Assembly: GCA_937889515.1 (NCBI GenBank)
Contig: CALAOV010000018.1
Span: 1-50,698, forward strand
DNA length: 50,698 nt
DNA from: an uncultured Myxococcales bacterium
GTDB lineage: Bacteria; Myxococcota_A; Polyangia; Fen-1088
Reading direction: 5' to 3'
Shown here: positions 16,106-24,370 of the stretch, piece by piece
Numbering within the stretch: the first letter of the stretch is position 1
How the letters are laid out: each line of letters opens with the position of its first letter
Notes under the pieces: generated by a model
The model's input: the letters and a program-made list of their open reading frames with translations, nothing else
What the model was told of the DNA's origin: nothing
Databases searched by the model: none
Made by a program: the position numbers and the translations under genes

Positions 16106-16453
16106 GTGCTTGGCGATCGGGGAGGCTGCCTGAGCGAATTGCTGGCGGAGTTGCTCGAACATGTGGGCCACGTCGTCCGGGTTGCACACGATGGGCCAGC
16201 CGCTCTACGAATCCTGGACTTGTTTGTTCCCGATCTGGCGCTGCTCGACATCGGCCTGCCGAGCATGGACGGCTACGAGCTTGCCCGCCGACTACGAGAA
16301 CGGCACGAGCTCCAGAATGTTTCGTTGGTCGCGGTGTCTGGATATGGCCAAGAGGCAGACCGAGAGCGATCGCGTCAGGCCGACCCGAACGGTCTAATTG
16401 CGTTCATTGAAGAGCTGACGGAAGACGTCAAAGCCGACGCACGGACAGGCTAG
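16106..16453 (+). pseudogene. Degenerate receiver domain
   Basis: Frame from GTG 16106, 2 nt after the macro-domain stop. The middle is clearly a receiver: LSELLAELLEHVGHVVRVAH, LDLFVPDLALLDIGLPSMDG (phosphoacceptor Asp kept), LVAVSGYGQEADRERSRQA. The N-terminal VDDN-type acidic motif is replaced by LGDRGGC, and the C-terminal HLVKP strand with its conserved Lys is replaced by DPNGLIAFIEELTEDVK. Missing both the acidic pair and the Lys, it should not work as a normal phospho-switch. It may be a decayed gene or a receiver fold kept for binding only. Confidence 0.6.
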
Positions 16454-16690
16454 CCGACCTTCTGGATGAAGGCCGCGGCCTCTCGCCGTGGTTATCGACA
16501 CGCGATCGTCGTCACGGCGGTTCGGCACGGGTGTGTGAACCGTCGACGCGCTCCGTTCGCTTTCTGACAGTCGCGCGTCGCCGGCGCCGGCAAATGGCGG
16601 AATGTCGTTTGGCACAAGCCCTGCAAAATGCGGACGGCAAACCGCTGCTCTCGTCATCGGGCAACGCACCCGTACCCGCAAGGAGCTCAC

Positions 16691-17851
16691 ATGAAGCCGA
16701 GTTGGCTCGGATTCGTTTCGCTCGCGATCCTGATCTGGTCGAACGCCGCAGCCGCGGCCACCCGGGTCTGTGTGAGCGTCCAGCAGAAGTCATGGTATCG
16801 GGCGCCGCCGCACCTCACGGCGGTGCCTTCCACGACCGAGGGTGACGGACCGCTCGGGCCCGCCGCGCCGCCGGGGGCGGCGCCGGTGCCGCCGCCCCCG
16901 CCCACCTCGCCGCCGTCTGCCAACGCCGATGCGGCGGCCCACGCGCACGCGGCGGCGCACGAGATCGATCCGACGCTCTATCTCAAGCGGATGCTGGAGT
17001 ACGAGGTGACGCACGAAAATGGCTTCATGGCGGTGGCAGACGGCTGCCAGCAGCACCTGGTCGTCGAGCTCTATCAGCTGGAGAGCGGCTGGACAGTGTT
17101 CGGCCACTTCGGGGAGCGCGAGGAGAAGGTCGATCGGGCCGAGCTCGACGAGTTCGTCGAGCTGGCGCAGCGGCTGGCGTTCGCGCTGCTGCGCGGCCGC
17201 ACGGTCGGCCAGACGATCACGCGCGAGAACGTGCTGCGCTCCGACAGCGAGCGCGACCTGCGCACCGTCGAGGGAACGGGCCACTTCATCTTCGGCATGG
17301 GGACCGAGGTCCGCCTCGCCCAGCTGCCGACCGCGCAGGGGCAGTCGCTGCCGGCCGCCTCGGAGCTGCGACTGCTGACGCCCGTCAGCGTCCAGGCCGG
17401 CTACCGGCGCAAGCTGCACGCCTGGGGATTCGACGCTTTCGGGCGTGTCGATCTCGGCACCGAGCAGACGGGGATTCACGACAACGATCTGGGCGGTCAC
17501 GTCGACTACTCGTTCAGCCTGTCGGCGGGGCTGCACTTCCTGCGCTACCTCGACGCGCCCGGCATCAACTCGTTTTACTTCGGGGGCGGGGCGGCGTTCG
17601 AGCTGGCGTTCTTCGACGCCATCCGCCCGCTGGCGGAGCGGACCGCCACCACCGACCGAGACGTCCTGGTCGGCGGCGGTCTCAACGTCGACCTCCTGGT
17701 CGGCTACGAGTTCCTGCGCGCGAGCTCGATCCACTTCTTCGGTCAGCTCGAGCTCGATGTGCCGACCTATCTCCTCAAGACGGAGAACGACAGCGGCTCG
17801 ATCGACACCTACATGCCCGGCGCGGTCGCGCAGATCGGGATCATCTTCTAG
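16691..17851 (+). CDS. Exported beta-barrel-like protein A
   Basis: 386 residues; ATG 16691 has AAGGAG 5 nt upstream. A signal peptide (MKPSWLGFVSLAILIWSNAA, cut near AAAA-TRV) is followed by a conserved Cys pair, a Pro/Ala linker (PPGAAPVPPPPPTSPPSANA), a charged helical region (ALLRGRTVG, ENVLRSDSERDLR), and then alternating strands (FDAFGRVDLGTEQ, VDYSFSLSAGLHFLRYL, NSFYFGGGAAFELAF) ending in Phe (IGIIF). The aromatic C-terminal Phe and strand pattern suggest an outer-membrane barrel or surface-lining protein. The next gene starts 2 nt after its stop and looks paralogous. No named family was recognised. Confidence 0.7.
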   Translation: MKPSWLGFVSLAILIWSNAAAAATRVCVSVQQKSWYRAPPHLTAVPSTTEGDGPLGPAAPPGAAPVPPPPPTSPPSANADAAAHAHAAAHEIDPTLYLKRMLEYEVTHENGFMAVADGCQQHLVVELYQLESGWTVFGHFGEREEKVDRAELDEFVELAQRLAFALLRGRTVGQTITRENVLRSDSERDLRTVEGTGHFIFGMGTEVRLAQLPTAQGQSLPAASELRLLTPVSVQAGYRRKLHAWGFDAFGRVDLGTEQTGIHDNDLGGHVDYSFSLSAGLHFLRYLDAPGINSFYFGGGAAFELAFFDAIRPLAERTATTDRDVLVGGGLNVDLLVGYEFLRASSIHFFGQLELDVPTYLLKTENDSGSIDTYMPGAVAQIGIIF

Positions 17852-17853
17852 CC

Positions 17854-18801
17854 ATGTCCGCGGAGCCGGCGGTGGGTCGCCGGACCTGGGCGGCGCCGCT
17901 GGGCCTGCTGCTGGGGGTCGCGCTGGTGGCGCAGCCGCGCCTGGCGCGGGCGCAGCTGCGAACCTGCGTCGAGGTCGCGGCGACGCCGGCCGAGACCGAC
18001 CCGCTGACGCGCCTCGTTCGGAGCGAGATCGATCGGCACCCCACGCACCGCGCGGTTACCGGCGACTGCGAGTCGATGCTCACCGTCGAGGTGATCGATC
18101 TCGGACCGGGCGGCGGCAAATGGATCACGGGCCGCATCGCGACTCAGGTCCCGCACCGGGAGCGTGTCGGCGGCGACGGCCTCGCGCCCGCGGTCGAGCG
18201 GCTCGTCACCGTGGTCCTTCACAACGATCCGCTGATCCTGCGGGGGCCGGAGTCGCAGAGCTGGCTCGTGAGGCAGGAGCGGGCGATGGCGCTCCACAGC
18301 ACCGCCCACTACGGACTCGAGACCTATGAGCTGGCGGCGCCGGTCGGCGGCGGACTGGCAACCTTGCCGGGTGTGGCGCTCTCGCTCCTGCGCGAGGTCG
18401 ACCAGGTGTCGATCGGCGTGCGGCTGGCGGGTGCTTTCGATCCGGGTGGCGATAGGGCCACGCTGCACCTGGCCGCCCAGTTCGACGCCCAGATCGAAGC
18501 GACGTTCTATTTCCGGCCCGTATCGGCGTTCACGCTGTTCGCCAGCACGCTGGTCGGCCTCGACTACCAGCGCTTTGAAGGGCCGGCGCCGCTCGACGGC
18601 CCGGGAGCCAGCGGCGTCGCGACGGGGCGCGGCCTCGCCGTCACCGCTCGCCTGGGCGTCGAAGCTCTGCGGACGTCGGACCTGCGCCTCGTCGCCTTTG
18701 TCGATCTCGAGCTTCCGACCTTCGCCAGCCGCGATCCCGACCATGGCGTCGTCGACCAATGGGTCCCGGTCGCGTCGCTGGGGGCGGGCGTCCTGTTCTA
18801 G
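17854..18801 (+). CDS. Exported beta-barrel-like protein B, paralogue of A
   Basis: 315 residues starting 2 nt after the stop of protein A, so certainly in the same operon. Signal peptide: RTWAAPLGLLLGVALVAQPR, cleaved near ARA-QL. The mature part shares the plan of A: an N-terminal Cys-containing domain (LRTCVEVAATPAE, VTGDCESMLTVEVIDL), a helical hinge (VERLVTVVLHNDPLILRGPE), then amphipathic strands and the same kind of ending (WVPVASLGAGVLF against MPGAVAQIGIIF in A). Both therefore end in Phe as outer-membrane proteins often do. Its stop overlaps the convergent ATP-grasp gene stop by 3 nt (CTAG). Function unknown. Confidence 0.7.
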   Translation: MSAEPAVGRRTWAAPLGLLLGVALVAQPRLARAQLRTCVEVAATPAETDPLTRLVRSEIDRHPTHRAVTGDCESMLTVEVIDLGPGGGKWITGRIATQVPHRERVGGDGLAPAVERLVTVVLHNDPLILRGPESQSWLVRQERAMALHSTAHYGLETYELAAPVGGGLATLPGVALSLLREVDQVSIGVRLAGAFDPGGDRATLHLAAQFDAQIEATFYFRPVSAFTLFASTLVGLDYQRFEGPAPLDGPGASGVATGRGLAVTARLGVEALRTSDLRLVAFVDLELPTFASRDPDHGVVDQWVPVASLGAGVLF

Positions 18802-20078
18802 CGCCGCGGATACTCCTCAGGGCCCGCGCCGGCGACGCGAAAGTCCATCGTCGGCACGCGCCGCTGCGATCGGAAGAAGTGATAGCAACGGGCGATCCAG
18901 CGCCGTTCGGGCCAGGTGGGCTTCGACAGCTCCGCCACCAACTCGGGATACGCCTGCGGTACGTCGTGGTGAAGGCCGGGCCGGGGCGCACCCGCCGCCC
19001 CGGCCGCCAGGTACTGGGGGAATAGCGCGATCGTGTCGGCCGCGATGGGCGCCGGCGGAGCGCCGGCCGCGCCGCCGGGCAGCTGGGCGAGCAACAGCCC
19101 CGCCAGATCTCCCTGGCCGGGCAGCGACAGATGGCCGAGCTGCGTGCAGCGGGGGTTCATCTCGATGAGGTAGGGGACGAAGGTGGCATCGTCGATGACG
19201 AAGTCGAGGCCACAAAAGCCGGTCAGCCCGAGCCGTTCCACCAGGCGCTCGGCGGCCGTCCGCATACGCGGGCTGTCGAGCAGGCGAATGACGACCGCCG
19301 CGCCGGTCGGTCCCTCGGAAGACAGCACCTCGACGCAGACGGCGCCGAGCAGCCGGCCCTGGAAGCACGCCAGCATGGCGTTCGCCGGGTGGCCGGTCAC
19401 GAAGCGCTGCACGGTCACCGCCGGTGGCCCGGCGTTTCGCCAGGCCCACAGCGCCAGTGTGTCGCGGTTGACGATCGTTCGCTTGAGCGCGGTCGACAGC
19501 CCCGACGGCCTCGAGAGATCCTGGAAGGACCGTCGGGCGGCCTCGCGAGAGTCGACGATCCGCACGCCTTCGCCCGCCCAGGTGCCGTCGATCTTGAGCA
19601 CGGCCCTCGGGCCTTCTCGATCGAGCCAGGCGCCGAGCGCCTCTTCGGAGCGGACCGGGGCCGTCTCCGGGACGTCGATCCCGAGCTCGGCGGCCAGCGC
19701 CAGCAGGCGTTCGCGGCTGCGGACGATGGGGTATGACCGCGGATCGCCCAGCGAGGCCTCGACGAGCGGGCGCCAGCGCGGCCGGCGCGAGTGGAGCTCG
19801 TGCAGCTGCCAGACCACCCGATCGTCGCAGGGGACGACCAGGTCCGGCGCCTCGAGCTCGAGCGCCGACTCCAACGAGCGCAAGGAGCCGAGCGCGCGGT
19901 AGGTGTAGATCCGATCGATCCCCGGGACGTGTCGCAGCGGATGGCCGATCGGACAGAGCGCCGCGACCGAGGTCCCGCGTTCCAGGAAACGAAGCGATAA
20001 CCTCGCCGCCAGGGCCCACCACGCCGTAGCCGCGAACATCACCCGTGGCGCCTTTACAGGTTCCACAATAGACGCCAT
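18798..20078 (-). CDS. ATP-grasp domain enzyme
   Basis: About 426 residues. The N-terminal Rossmann-like part reads MFAATAWWALAARLSLRFLE; ATP-grasp features follow: AVLKIDGTWAGEGVRIVDS (Lys and Gly-rich nucleotide loop), VTVQRFVTGHPANAMLACF, and the metal-binding FVPYLIEMNPRCTQLGHLS (E and N ligands). ATP-grasp enzymes join a carboxylate to an amine or thiol through an acyl-phosphate. The C terminus (RWIARCYHFFRSQRRVPTMD) is basic. ATG 20078 lies 14 nt from the divergent oxidoreductase start; GTG 20042 with AAAGG upstream, or ATG 20039, would leave room for promoters and fit the family N terminus. Substrate unknown. Confidence 0.8.
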   Translation of the reverse strand: MASIVEPVKAPRVMFAATAWWALAARLSLRFLERGTSVAALCPIGHPLRHVPGIDRIYTYRALGSLRSLESALELEAPDLVVPCDDRVVWQLHELHSRRPRWRPLVEASLGDPRSYPIVRSRERLLALAAELGIDVPETAPVRSEEALGAWLDREGPRAVLKIDGTWAGEGVRIVDSREAARRSFQDLSRPSGLSTALKRTIVNRDTLALWAWRNAGPPAVTVQRFVTGHPANAMLACFQGRLLGAVCVEVLSSEGPTGAAVVIRLLDSPRMRTAAERLVERLGLTGFCGLDFVIDDATFVPYLIEMNPRCTQLGHLSLPGQGDLAGLLLAQLPGGAAGAPPAPIAADTIALFPQYLAAGAAGAPRPGLHHDVPQAYPELVAELSKPTWPERRWIARCYHFFRSQRRVPTMDFRVAGAGPEEYPRR

Positions 20079-20092
20079 AGAATAACACGCTC

Positions 20093-21286
20093 GTGTCCAA
20101 TCCCGTCGCAGTGGCCATCGTCGGTGCCGGTCCGTTCGGTTTGTCCATCGCGGCATATCTTCGCCACGCGAAGATCGATCATCGAATCTTCGGCTCGCCC
20201 ATGCAGAGCTGGCGTACGATGATGCCGCGGGGGATGTTCCTCAAGTCGGAGGGCTTCGCCTCGAACCTCTACGATCCCGAGGGGAGCTTCACGCTCGGGC
20301 ATTTCTGCCGGGAGACCGGGCGTCCATATGCCGACCTAGGCGAGCCGGTACCGCTCGAGACCTTCATCGAATACGGCGCGGAATTTCAGAGGCGCTTGGT
20401 TCCGGCGCTCGAGCCGGTGGACATCGCCTCGCTCAAGCGCTCCGGCGACGGATACGAGCTCGCCACCGCCGCCGGAGAGAAGCTGGTCGCCCGGCGGGTG
20501 GTGGTGGCCACGGGCATCTCCGCCTCGGCCTATCTGCCGCCGGTCCTGGAGCGGCTGCCGCGCGAATCGGTCACCCACAGCTCGGCCCACGCCGACCTCT
20601 CGCGCTTCCGCGATCGCCAGGTGGTGGTTGTCGGCGCGGGCGCCTCCGCCGTCGACATCGCCGCGATCCTGCACGAGCTCGGGGCAAAGGTGGAGCTGAC
20701 GGGACGCGCGCCCCGGGTGGAGTTTCACGATCCGTCGCAGGAGCCACGCCCGCTCATCGAGCGCATCTTGAGCCCGCGTTCCGGGTTGGGCATCGGGTGG
20801 CGGTCGCGACTTTGCACCGACGCGCCCATGGTCTTCCACGCCATGCCGGAGCGTTTCCGGCTGCGGATCGTCAAGCGGCACCTCGGCCCGGCGCCCGGCT
20901 GGTTCGTCAAGGCCAAGATGATCGGGAAGGTCCCCATGCACATGGGTCTCACCCTGTCGGGCGCGGAGATGCGCGACGGCCGGGTGCATCTGCAGCTCAC
21001 CGGCGCGGGCGCCGCGAAGGAGCTGGTCGCCGACCACGTCATCGCGGGAACCGGCTACCGCCCGTCGCTCGATCGGCTGCCGTTCTTGGATCCCGATTTG
21101 CGGCGCTCGATCGCCGATCTGGTCGGTTCGCCCGTCTTGACGCAGTCGTTCGAGTCCTCGGCGCCGGGCCTCTACTTCGTGGGGCTGGCTTCGGCCAACG
21201 CCTTCGGTCCGCTGATGCGGTTCGCGTTCGGGGCCGGCTACACGGCCAAGCGGCTAACCCGACATCTGGCCCGGCGAGCCGCCTGA
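20093..21286 (+). CDS. FAD/NAD(P)-dependent flavoprotein oxidoreductase
   Basis: 397 residues. The FAD-binding motif is VAIVGAGPFGLSIAAYLRH at 8-26; a second dinucleotide motif, VVVVGAGASAVDIAAILHEL near 175-195, should bind NAD(P)H; and the ATG-type motif VVVATGIS (near 136) and VIAGTGYRPSLDRLPFL (near 315) are typical of flavin monooxygenase and related reductases. The PERFRLRIVKRHLGPAPGWF stretch is family-like. It could oxidise an amine, thiol or lipid-linked substrate made with the divergent ATP-grasp enzyme. Start is GTG 20093; TAGAAT at 20077-20082 could be a -10 element giving a nearly leaderless message. The last 33 nt overlap the convergent GT2 gene. Confidence 0.82.
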   Translation: MSNPVAVAIVGAGPFGLSIAAYLRHAKIDHRIFGSPMQSWRTMMPRGMFLKSEGFASNLYDPEGSFTLGHFCRETGRPYADLGEPVPLETFIEYGAEFQRRLVPALEPVDIASLKRSGDGYELATAAGEKLVARRVVVATGISASAYLPPVLERLPRESVTHSSAHADLSRFRDRQVVVVGAGASAVDIAAILHELGAKVELTGRAPRVEFHDPSQEPRPLIERILSPRSGLGIGWRSRLCTDAPMVFHAMPERFRLRIVKRHLGPAPGWFVKAKMIGKVPMHMGLTLSGAEMRDGRVHLQLTGAGAAKELVADHVIAGTGYRPSLDRLPFLDPDLRRSIADLVGSPVLTQSFESSAPGLYFVGLASANAFGPLMRFAFGAGYTAKRLTRHLARRAA

Positions 21287-22342
21287 GGGCGGCGCCGGTC
21301 GCTTGTACTCTATGAGCGCGGCCTTCTTGCCGCGGACGCGCTCGAGGGCATAGCGGACCTGCCCCCACAGCACGGGGATCTGCTGCAGGTGCGAATGCAG
21401 CCCGTAGGCGGCCAGCGCCACCCGGTCGCGGGTTTTCCAGCGGGTCTTCCAGGCCGACCGCAGCGCCAGCGCCCCCAGCAGCGCGACCCACGCCAGGACC
21501 GGAAGCGGCGAGCGCGCCGCGATCGACGCGCCGGCGGCCAGGATGGGCGTCCCGATCCAAAAGCCGCCCCGAACGAGGTTGCCGCGGCTCTCTTTCAGCC
21601 ACAGCGGATCGGGCGTGTGCCGGTACCGCCGGGAGACCTCGGCGTAGGCGTAGCCGGTTCGAACGGCGCGGCGCCAATACTGTCTGAAGCGGCCGAGGGC
21701 CAGATCGTGACCGGTCATGGGCGCGTCGACGTGCAGGATCTTGCCGCCCCGCGCGCGCAGGCGGCGACAGAGCTCCGGCTCCTCGCCGGCGATGAGCTCG
21801 GCGTCGTAACCGCCCGCCGCCTCCAGCGCCGATCGGCGCATGAGCACGTCACCGCCGCAGTAGTCGGTGAACCCGGCCGCGTAGACCCAATCGAGATCGA
21901 GCACCCGGTTGTAGATGGAGCGGTCGGTGTGAATCTCCCGCCGGTGTCCCCACACGGCGACGATCTGCGGATCGCGCCCGAGCGCTTCGATCGCGAGCCG
22001 CGGGAAGTCGGGGTCGAGGGTGGTGTCGCCGTCCAAGAACAACACCAGCTCGCTTCCGAGCGCCCGCCAGCCGGCGTTGCGGCCCAGCGCCGCCGTCGGC
22101 TTGGTGGTCGCAAGCTCGATCACCTGCACGCCCGCTTCGGCGGCCAGGCGCGGGCTGCCGTCGCTGGAGCCCGAGTCCACGTAGATGGTCGGCACGCTCC
22201 CCGGCACCCCCCGGATGGCCCGCACCGAAGCCAGGCAGGCGTGCAGGTGCGTGGCTTCGTTGCGACCGATGATGACCACGCCCAGCGCCGAGTTCGCGCC
22301 GGCTCTGGCGTCCGCGATGTCGGCCGTCTCCACCCCGGACAA
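21254..22342 (-). CDS. Family 2 glycosyltransferase, membrane-associated
   Basis: 362 residues. The GT-A fold is clear: LGVVIIGRNEATHLHACLAS, IYVDSGSSDGSP (nucleotide site), the DxD motif in LVLFLDGDTTLDPDFP, GGDVLMRRSALEAAGGYD and IAGEEPELCRRLRARG (catalytic acidic motif). One or two hydrophobic segments near 265-295 (ILAAGASIAARSPLPVLAWV) suggest membrane association. Members add sugars to lipid or polysaccharide acceptors. The start is uncertain: TTG 22342 or GTG 22333. With the ATP-grasp and flavoprotein genes it may form a small modification cassette, though the directions differ. Confidence 0.87.
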   Translation of the reverse strand: MSGVETADIADARAGANSALGVVIIGRNEATHLHACLASVRAIRGVPGSVPTIYVDSGSSDGSPRLAAEAGVQVIELATTKPTAALGRNAGWRALGSELVLFLDGDTTLDPDFPRLAIEALGRDPQIVAVWGHRREIHTDRSIYNRVLDLDWVYAAGFTDYCGGDVLMRRSALEAAGGYDAELIAGEEPELCRRLRARGGKILHVDAPMTGHDLALGRFRQYWRRAVRTGYAYAEVSRRYRHTPDPLWLKESRGNLVRGGFWIGTPILAAGASIAARSPLPVLAWVALLGALALRSAWKTRWKTRDRVALAAYGLHSHLQQIPVLWGQVRYALERVRGKKAALIEYKRPAPPSGGSPGQMSG

Positions 22343-22423
22343 TATTGCAGCCCCCGAGCCCGGCGAGAACCAAAAAGGGCCGAGCTGGCGGGTCCGGCTG
22401 CCGATCGAGCAGAGCGCCGCACA

Positions 22424-23584
22424 TCAATGGCGCGCCAGAAGCTCCAGCGTGTGCGCGTACGGGTCGATTCTCAGCGGCTCCCCGTGCCCGGGGATCACCT
22501 CCCTCGCCGCCGGATAGCGGGCCGCGACGCTGCGAACCGCCTCCGGCCACGAAGCGAGGTCGGCGTCTTTCGTGAAGCCGAGGTCGGTCGCGTTCTGGTC
22601 CTTGATCAGGCACCCGCCGTACAGGACCTTCGGCGCCGGGAACCAGAGGACGATGTTGTCGCGGGTGTGGCCGGGGCCGGGATAGAAGGCTTCGAAGCCG
22701 CGCGGGTCGCGGCGGCTCTTCGCGGCGGCCTCGAGCAAGACGGAGACGCCTTTGATCCCCCGCTTGCGGAGCCGCGCGACGGTCAGGTCCAGCGCGGCGA
22801 CCGGAATATGGCGCCGCTGCAAGGCCGCGATCCCGCCCGCGCGATCGGCATGGTCGTGCGTGATCACGGCGCCGATCCAGGGTTGGTGGAAGCGGGCGTC
22901 TCCCCATTTGAGGACGGCCTCGGTCTGCGCGTCGGTCCAGATCGCGTCGACCAGCAGGAGACCGGCGTCGGTCCTCACCACGAGGCCGTTGGCGGGGATC
23001 CCCCCCGCACTGGTGGCGCGATAGGGGAAGAATGAGCCGTCGAGCGCGCCGACGCTGACCTCCTCCTTGGGGGTCGGCCCGGTCGTGATCTGCTTGAATG
23101 CCCCGGGTGTCAGCACGAACGGGTAGGTGATGATCACCGAGCCGCCGTTCAGCGGTGTCGGGAACTGCCACTTCTTCAGGGCGCCCTGGATGCAGTCGGA
23201 CACGGCGTGGTCCTTGTCCGCCAGCATCGTCGAGTCTTCGAGCGACGTCGCGGTCACGGCTCCCGTCGGCGAGATGGTGAACTTGATCAGAAGTTCTCCG
23301 CCCACCCAAGGATCGTGGGTGAGCAGGCTCTCGTAGCAGTACTTCACCTCGTTGATGTGGCGGCGGATGATCCGTCGGATGATCTCCTTGTCGAGAGATC
23401 CGCGTGCCGAGGCGTCGACGACCTGCGCACCATCGGGAGCGCCGCCCCGGAGATCAATCACCGATCCCCCGTCGCGGGGGCGGCCAAACACGGACGTCTG
23501 CTGGGAACGCGCGACGGGGCCGAGCAAGGATGCCGCGGCGCCCATCAGCAGACCCAGGCGAATCGGCAGAGCGCGCGGCGACAT
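22424..23584 (-). CDS. AgmX/TonB-like domain fused to subclass-B1 metallo-beta-lactamase
   Basis: 386 residues with a Sec signal peptide (LPIRLGLLMGAAASLLGPVA, cut near ARS-QQ), so periplasmic or outer-membrane facing. Residues about 64-158 are an AgmX/PglI-type TonB-like domain: IIRRHINEVKYCYESLL, GELLIKFTISPTGAV, VSDCIQGALKKWQFPTPLNG, IITYPFVL. Residues about 175-386 are a metallo-beta-lactamase fold with every B1 landmark: H243-x-H245-x-D247 (ITHDHADRAGG), H306 (YPGPGHTRDNIVLWFP), C325 and K328 (YGGCLIK), H367 (IPGHG). The order and spacing follow BcII-like enzymes, so zinc-dependent beta-lactam hydrolysis is a fair prediction, not shown. ATG 23584 is chosen for the signal peptide; GTG 23617 is an alternative. 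Confidence 0.85.
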   Translation of the reverse strand: MSPRALPIRLGLLMGAAASLLGPVARSQQTSVFGRPRDGGSVIDLRGGAPDGAQVVDASARGSLDKEIIRRIIRRHINEVKYCYESLLTHDPWVGGELLIKFTISPTGAVTATSLEDSTMLADKDHAVSDCIQGALKKWQFPTPLNGGSVIITYPFVLTPGAFKQITTGPTPKEEVSVGALDGSFFPYRATSAGGIPANGLVVRTDAGLLLVDAIWTDAQTEAVLKWGDARFHQPWIGAVITHDHADRAGGIAALQRRHIPVAALDLTVARLRKRGIKGVSVLLEAAAKSRRDPRGFEAFYPGPGHTRDNIVLWFPAPKVLYGGCLIKDQNATDLGFTKDADLASWPEAVRSVAARYPAAREVIPGHGEPLRIDPYAHTLELLARH

Positions 23585-23636
23585 GGCCGGAGAATCGCCC
23601 GGGTGCCGCCCGGTCACAACTTCCGGGGACGACCGA

Positions 23637-24212
23637 TCAGCCGGGGAATTCCTTGGTGTCGGTATTTTGGTGGCCGCCGGTGAAGACGCTCGGGTTGACC
23701 TTCAGGTCGTCCGATGGCACCGGCAGGTTCTGCGCGATGGGATCGTCCTTGAGGAGCGGCTGATTCCGTGTGGCGCCACCACGAGGCCCCAGCGTCTCGC
23801 GCGACAGCACGGCGCGCACCGTCTGGAGGGTCTCCCGCCCGGGCGCGTGCTCGACGAGATTGCCCAGGCTGAGCACGCCGACCAGCTTCCCTTCGGAATT
23901 GACGATCACGAGGCGGGCCTTCCGCTCGGTGGCCATCAGCTCCTCCGCCTCGTGAACGCCGGCGGTATCCAGGCAGGTAACCGCCGGGGAGGTCATGATC
24001 AGCGCCGCCGAGGTCGACTCGGCCGCCACGCGCTTTGCCAGGGCCCGAGTCGTGAGATCCCCGTCGGTGACGACGCCGACGACCCGATTCGCAGAGTCGC
24101 AGATGGGCAGAAAGCCAATTCCCGCCTCCGCCATCAACGAGGCGGCCTTCTGGACGCTGTCCTGCTCCGTCAACCATTCGAGATTCTTGGTCATGATGTC
24201 TGCACATTTCAT
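23637..24212 (-). CDS. Tandem CBS-domain protein
   Basis: 191 residues with a Bateman module of two CBS repeats: MKCADIMTKNLEWLTEQDS through VVGVVTDGDLTTRALAKR, and AALIMTSPAVTCLDTAG through LVGVLSLGNLVEHAPG. Such pairs bind adenosine nucleotides or S-adenosylmethionine and act as energy or metabolite sensors. A tail of about 50 polar residues (NQPLLKDDPIAQNLPVPS) follows. The start has a good ribosome site (GGAGAGGAGACC before ATG). A perfect 10-bp hairpin lies 47 nt upstream of the start codon, within the likely leader. Partner protein unknown. Confidence 0.88.
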   Translation of the reverse strand: MKCADIMTKNLEWLTEQDSVQKAASLMAEAGIGFLPICDSANRVVGVVTDGDLTTRALAKRVAAESTSAALIMTSPAVTCLDTAGVHEAEELMATERKARLVIVNSEGKLVGVLSLGNLVEHAPGRETLQTVRAVLSRETLGPRGGATRNQPLLKDDPIAQNLPVPSDDLKVNPSVFTGGHQNTDTKEFPG

Positions 24213-24258
24213 GGCGGTCTCCTCTCCGCGCCCCGACAGTCAATCGGGCGCAGCCTGC

Positions 24259-24282
24259 CGACGATTCGAACGCGAATCGTCG
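24259..24282 (-). promoter_or_regulatory. Perfect 10-bp hairpin before CBS gene
   Basis: CGACGATTCG at 24259-24268 and CGAATCGTCG at 24273-24282 pair perfectly around a 4-nt loop. It sits 88 nt past the DUF1552 stop and 47 nt before the CBS start, both on the minus strand. No U-run follows. It may end the DUF1552 message, act in the CBS leader, or be an operator. Confidence 0.5.
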
Positions 24283-24370
24283 CGGTCCTCCCGGGCCGCT
24301 GAGGAGATCGTAGACACGAAATCCGCCGTGGGTAGCCGGGCGGGCCGATCGTGACGCGGCGCGATCGAGG

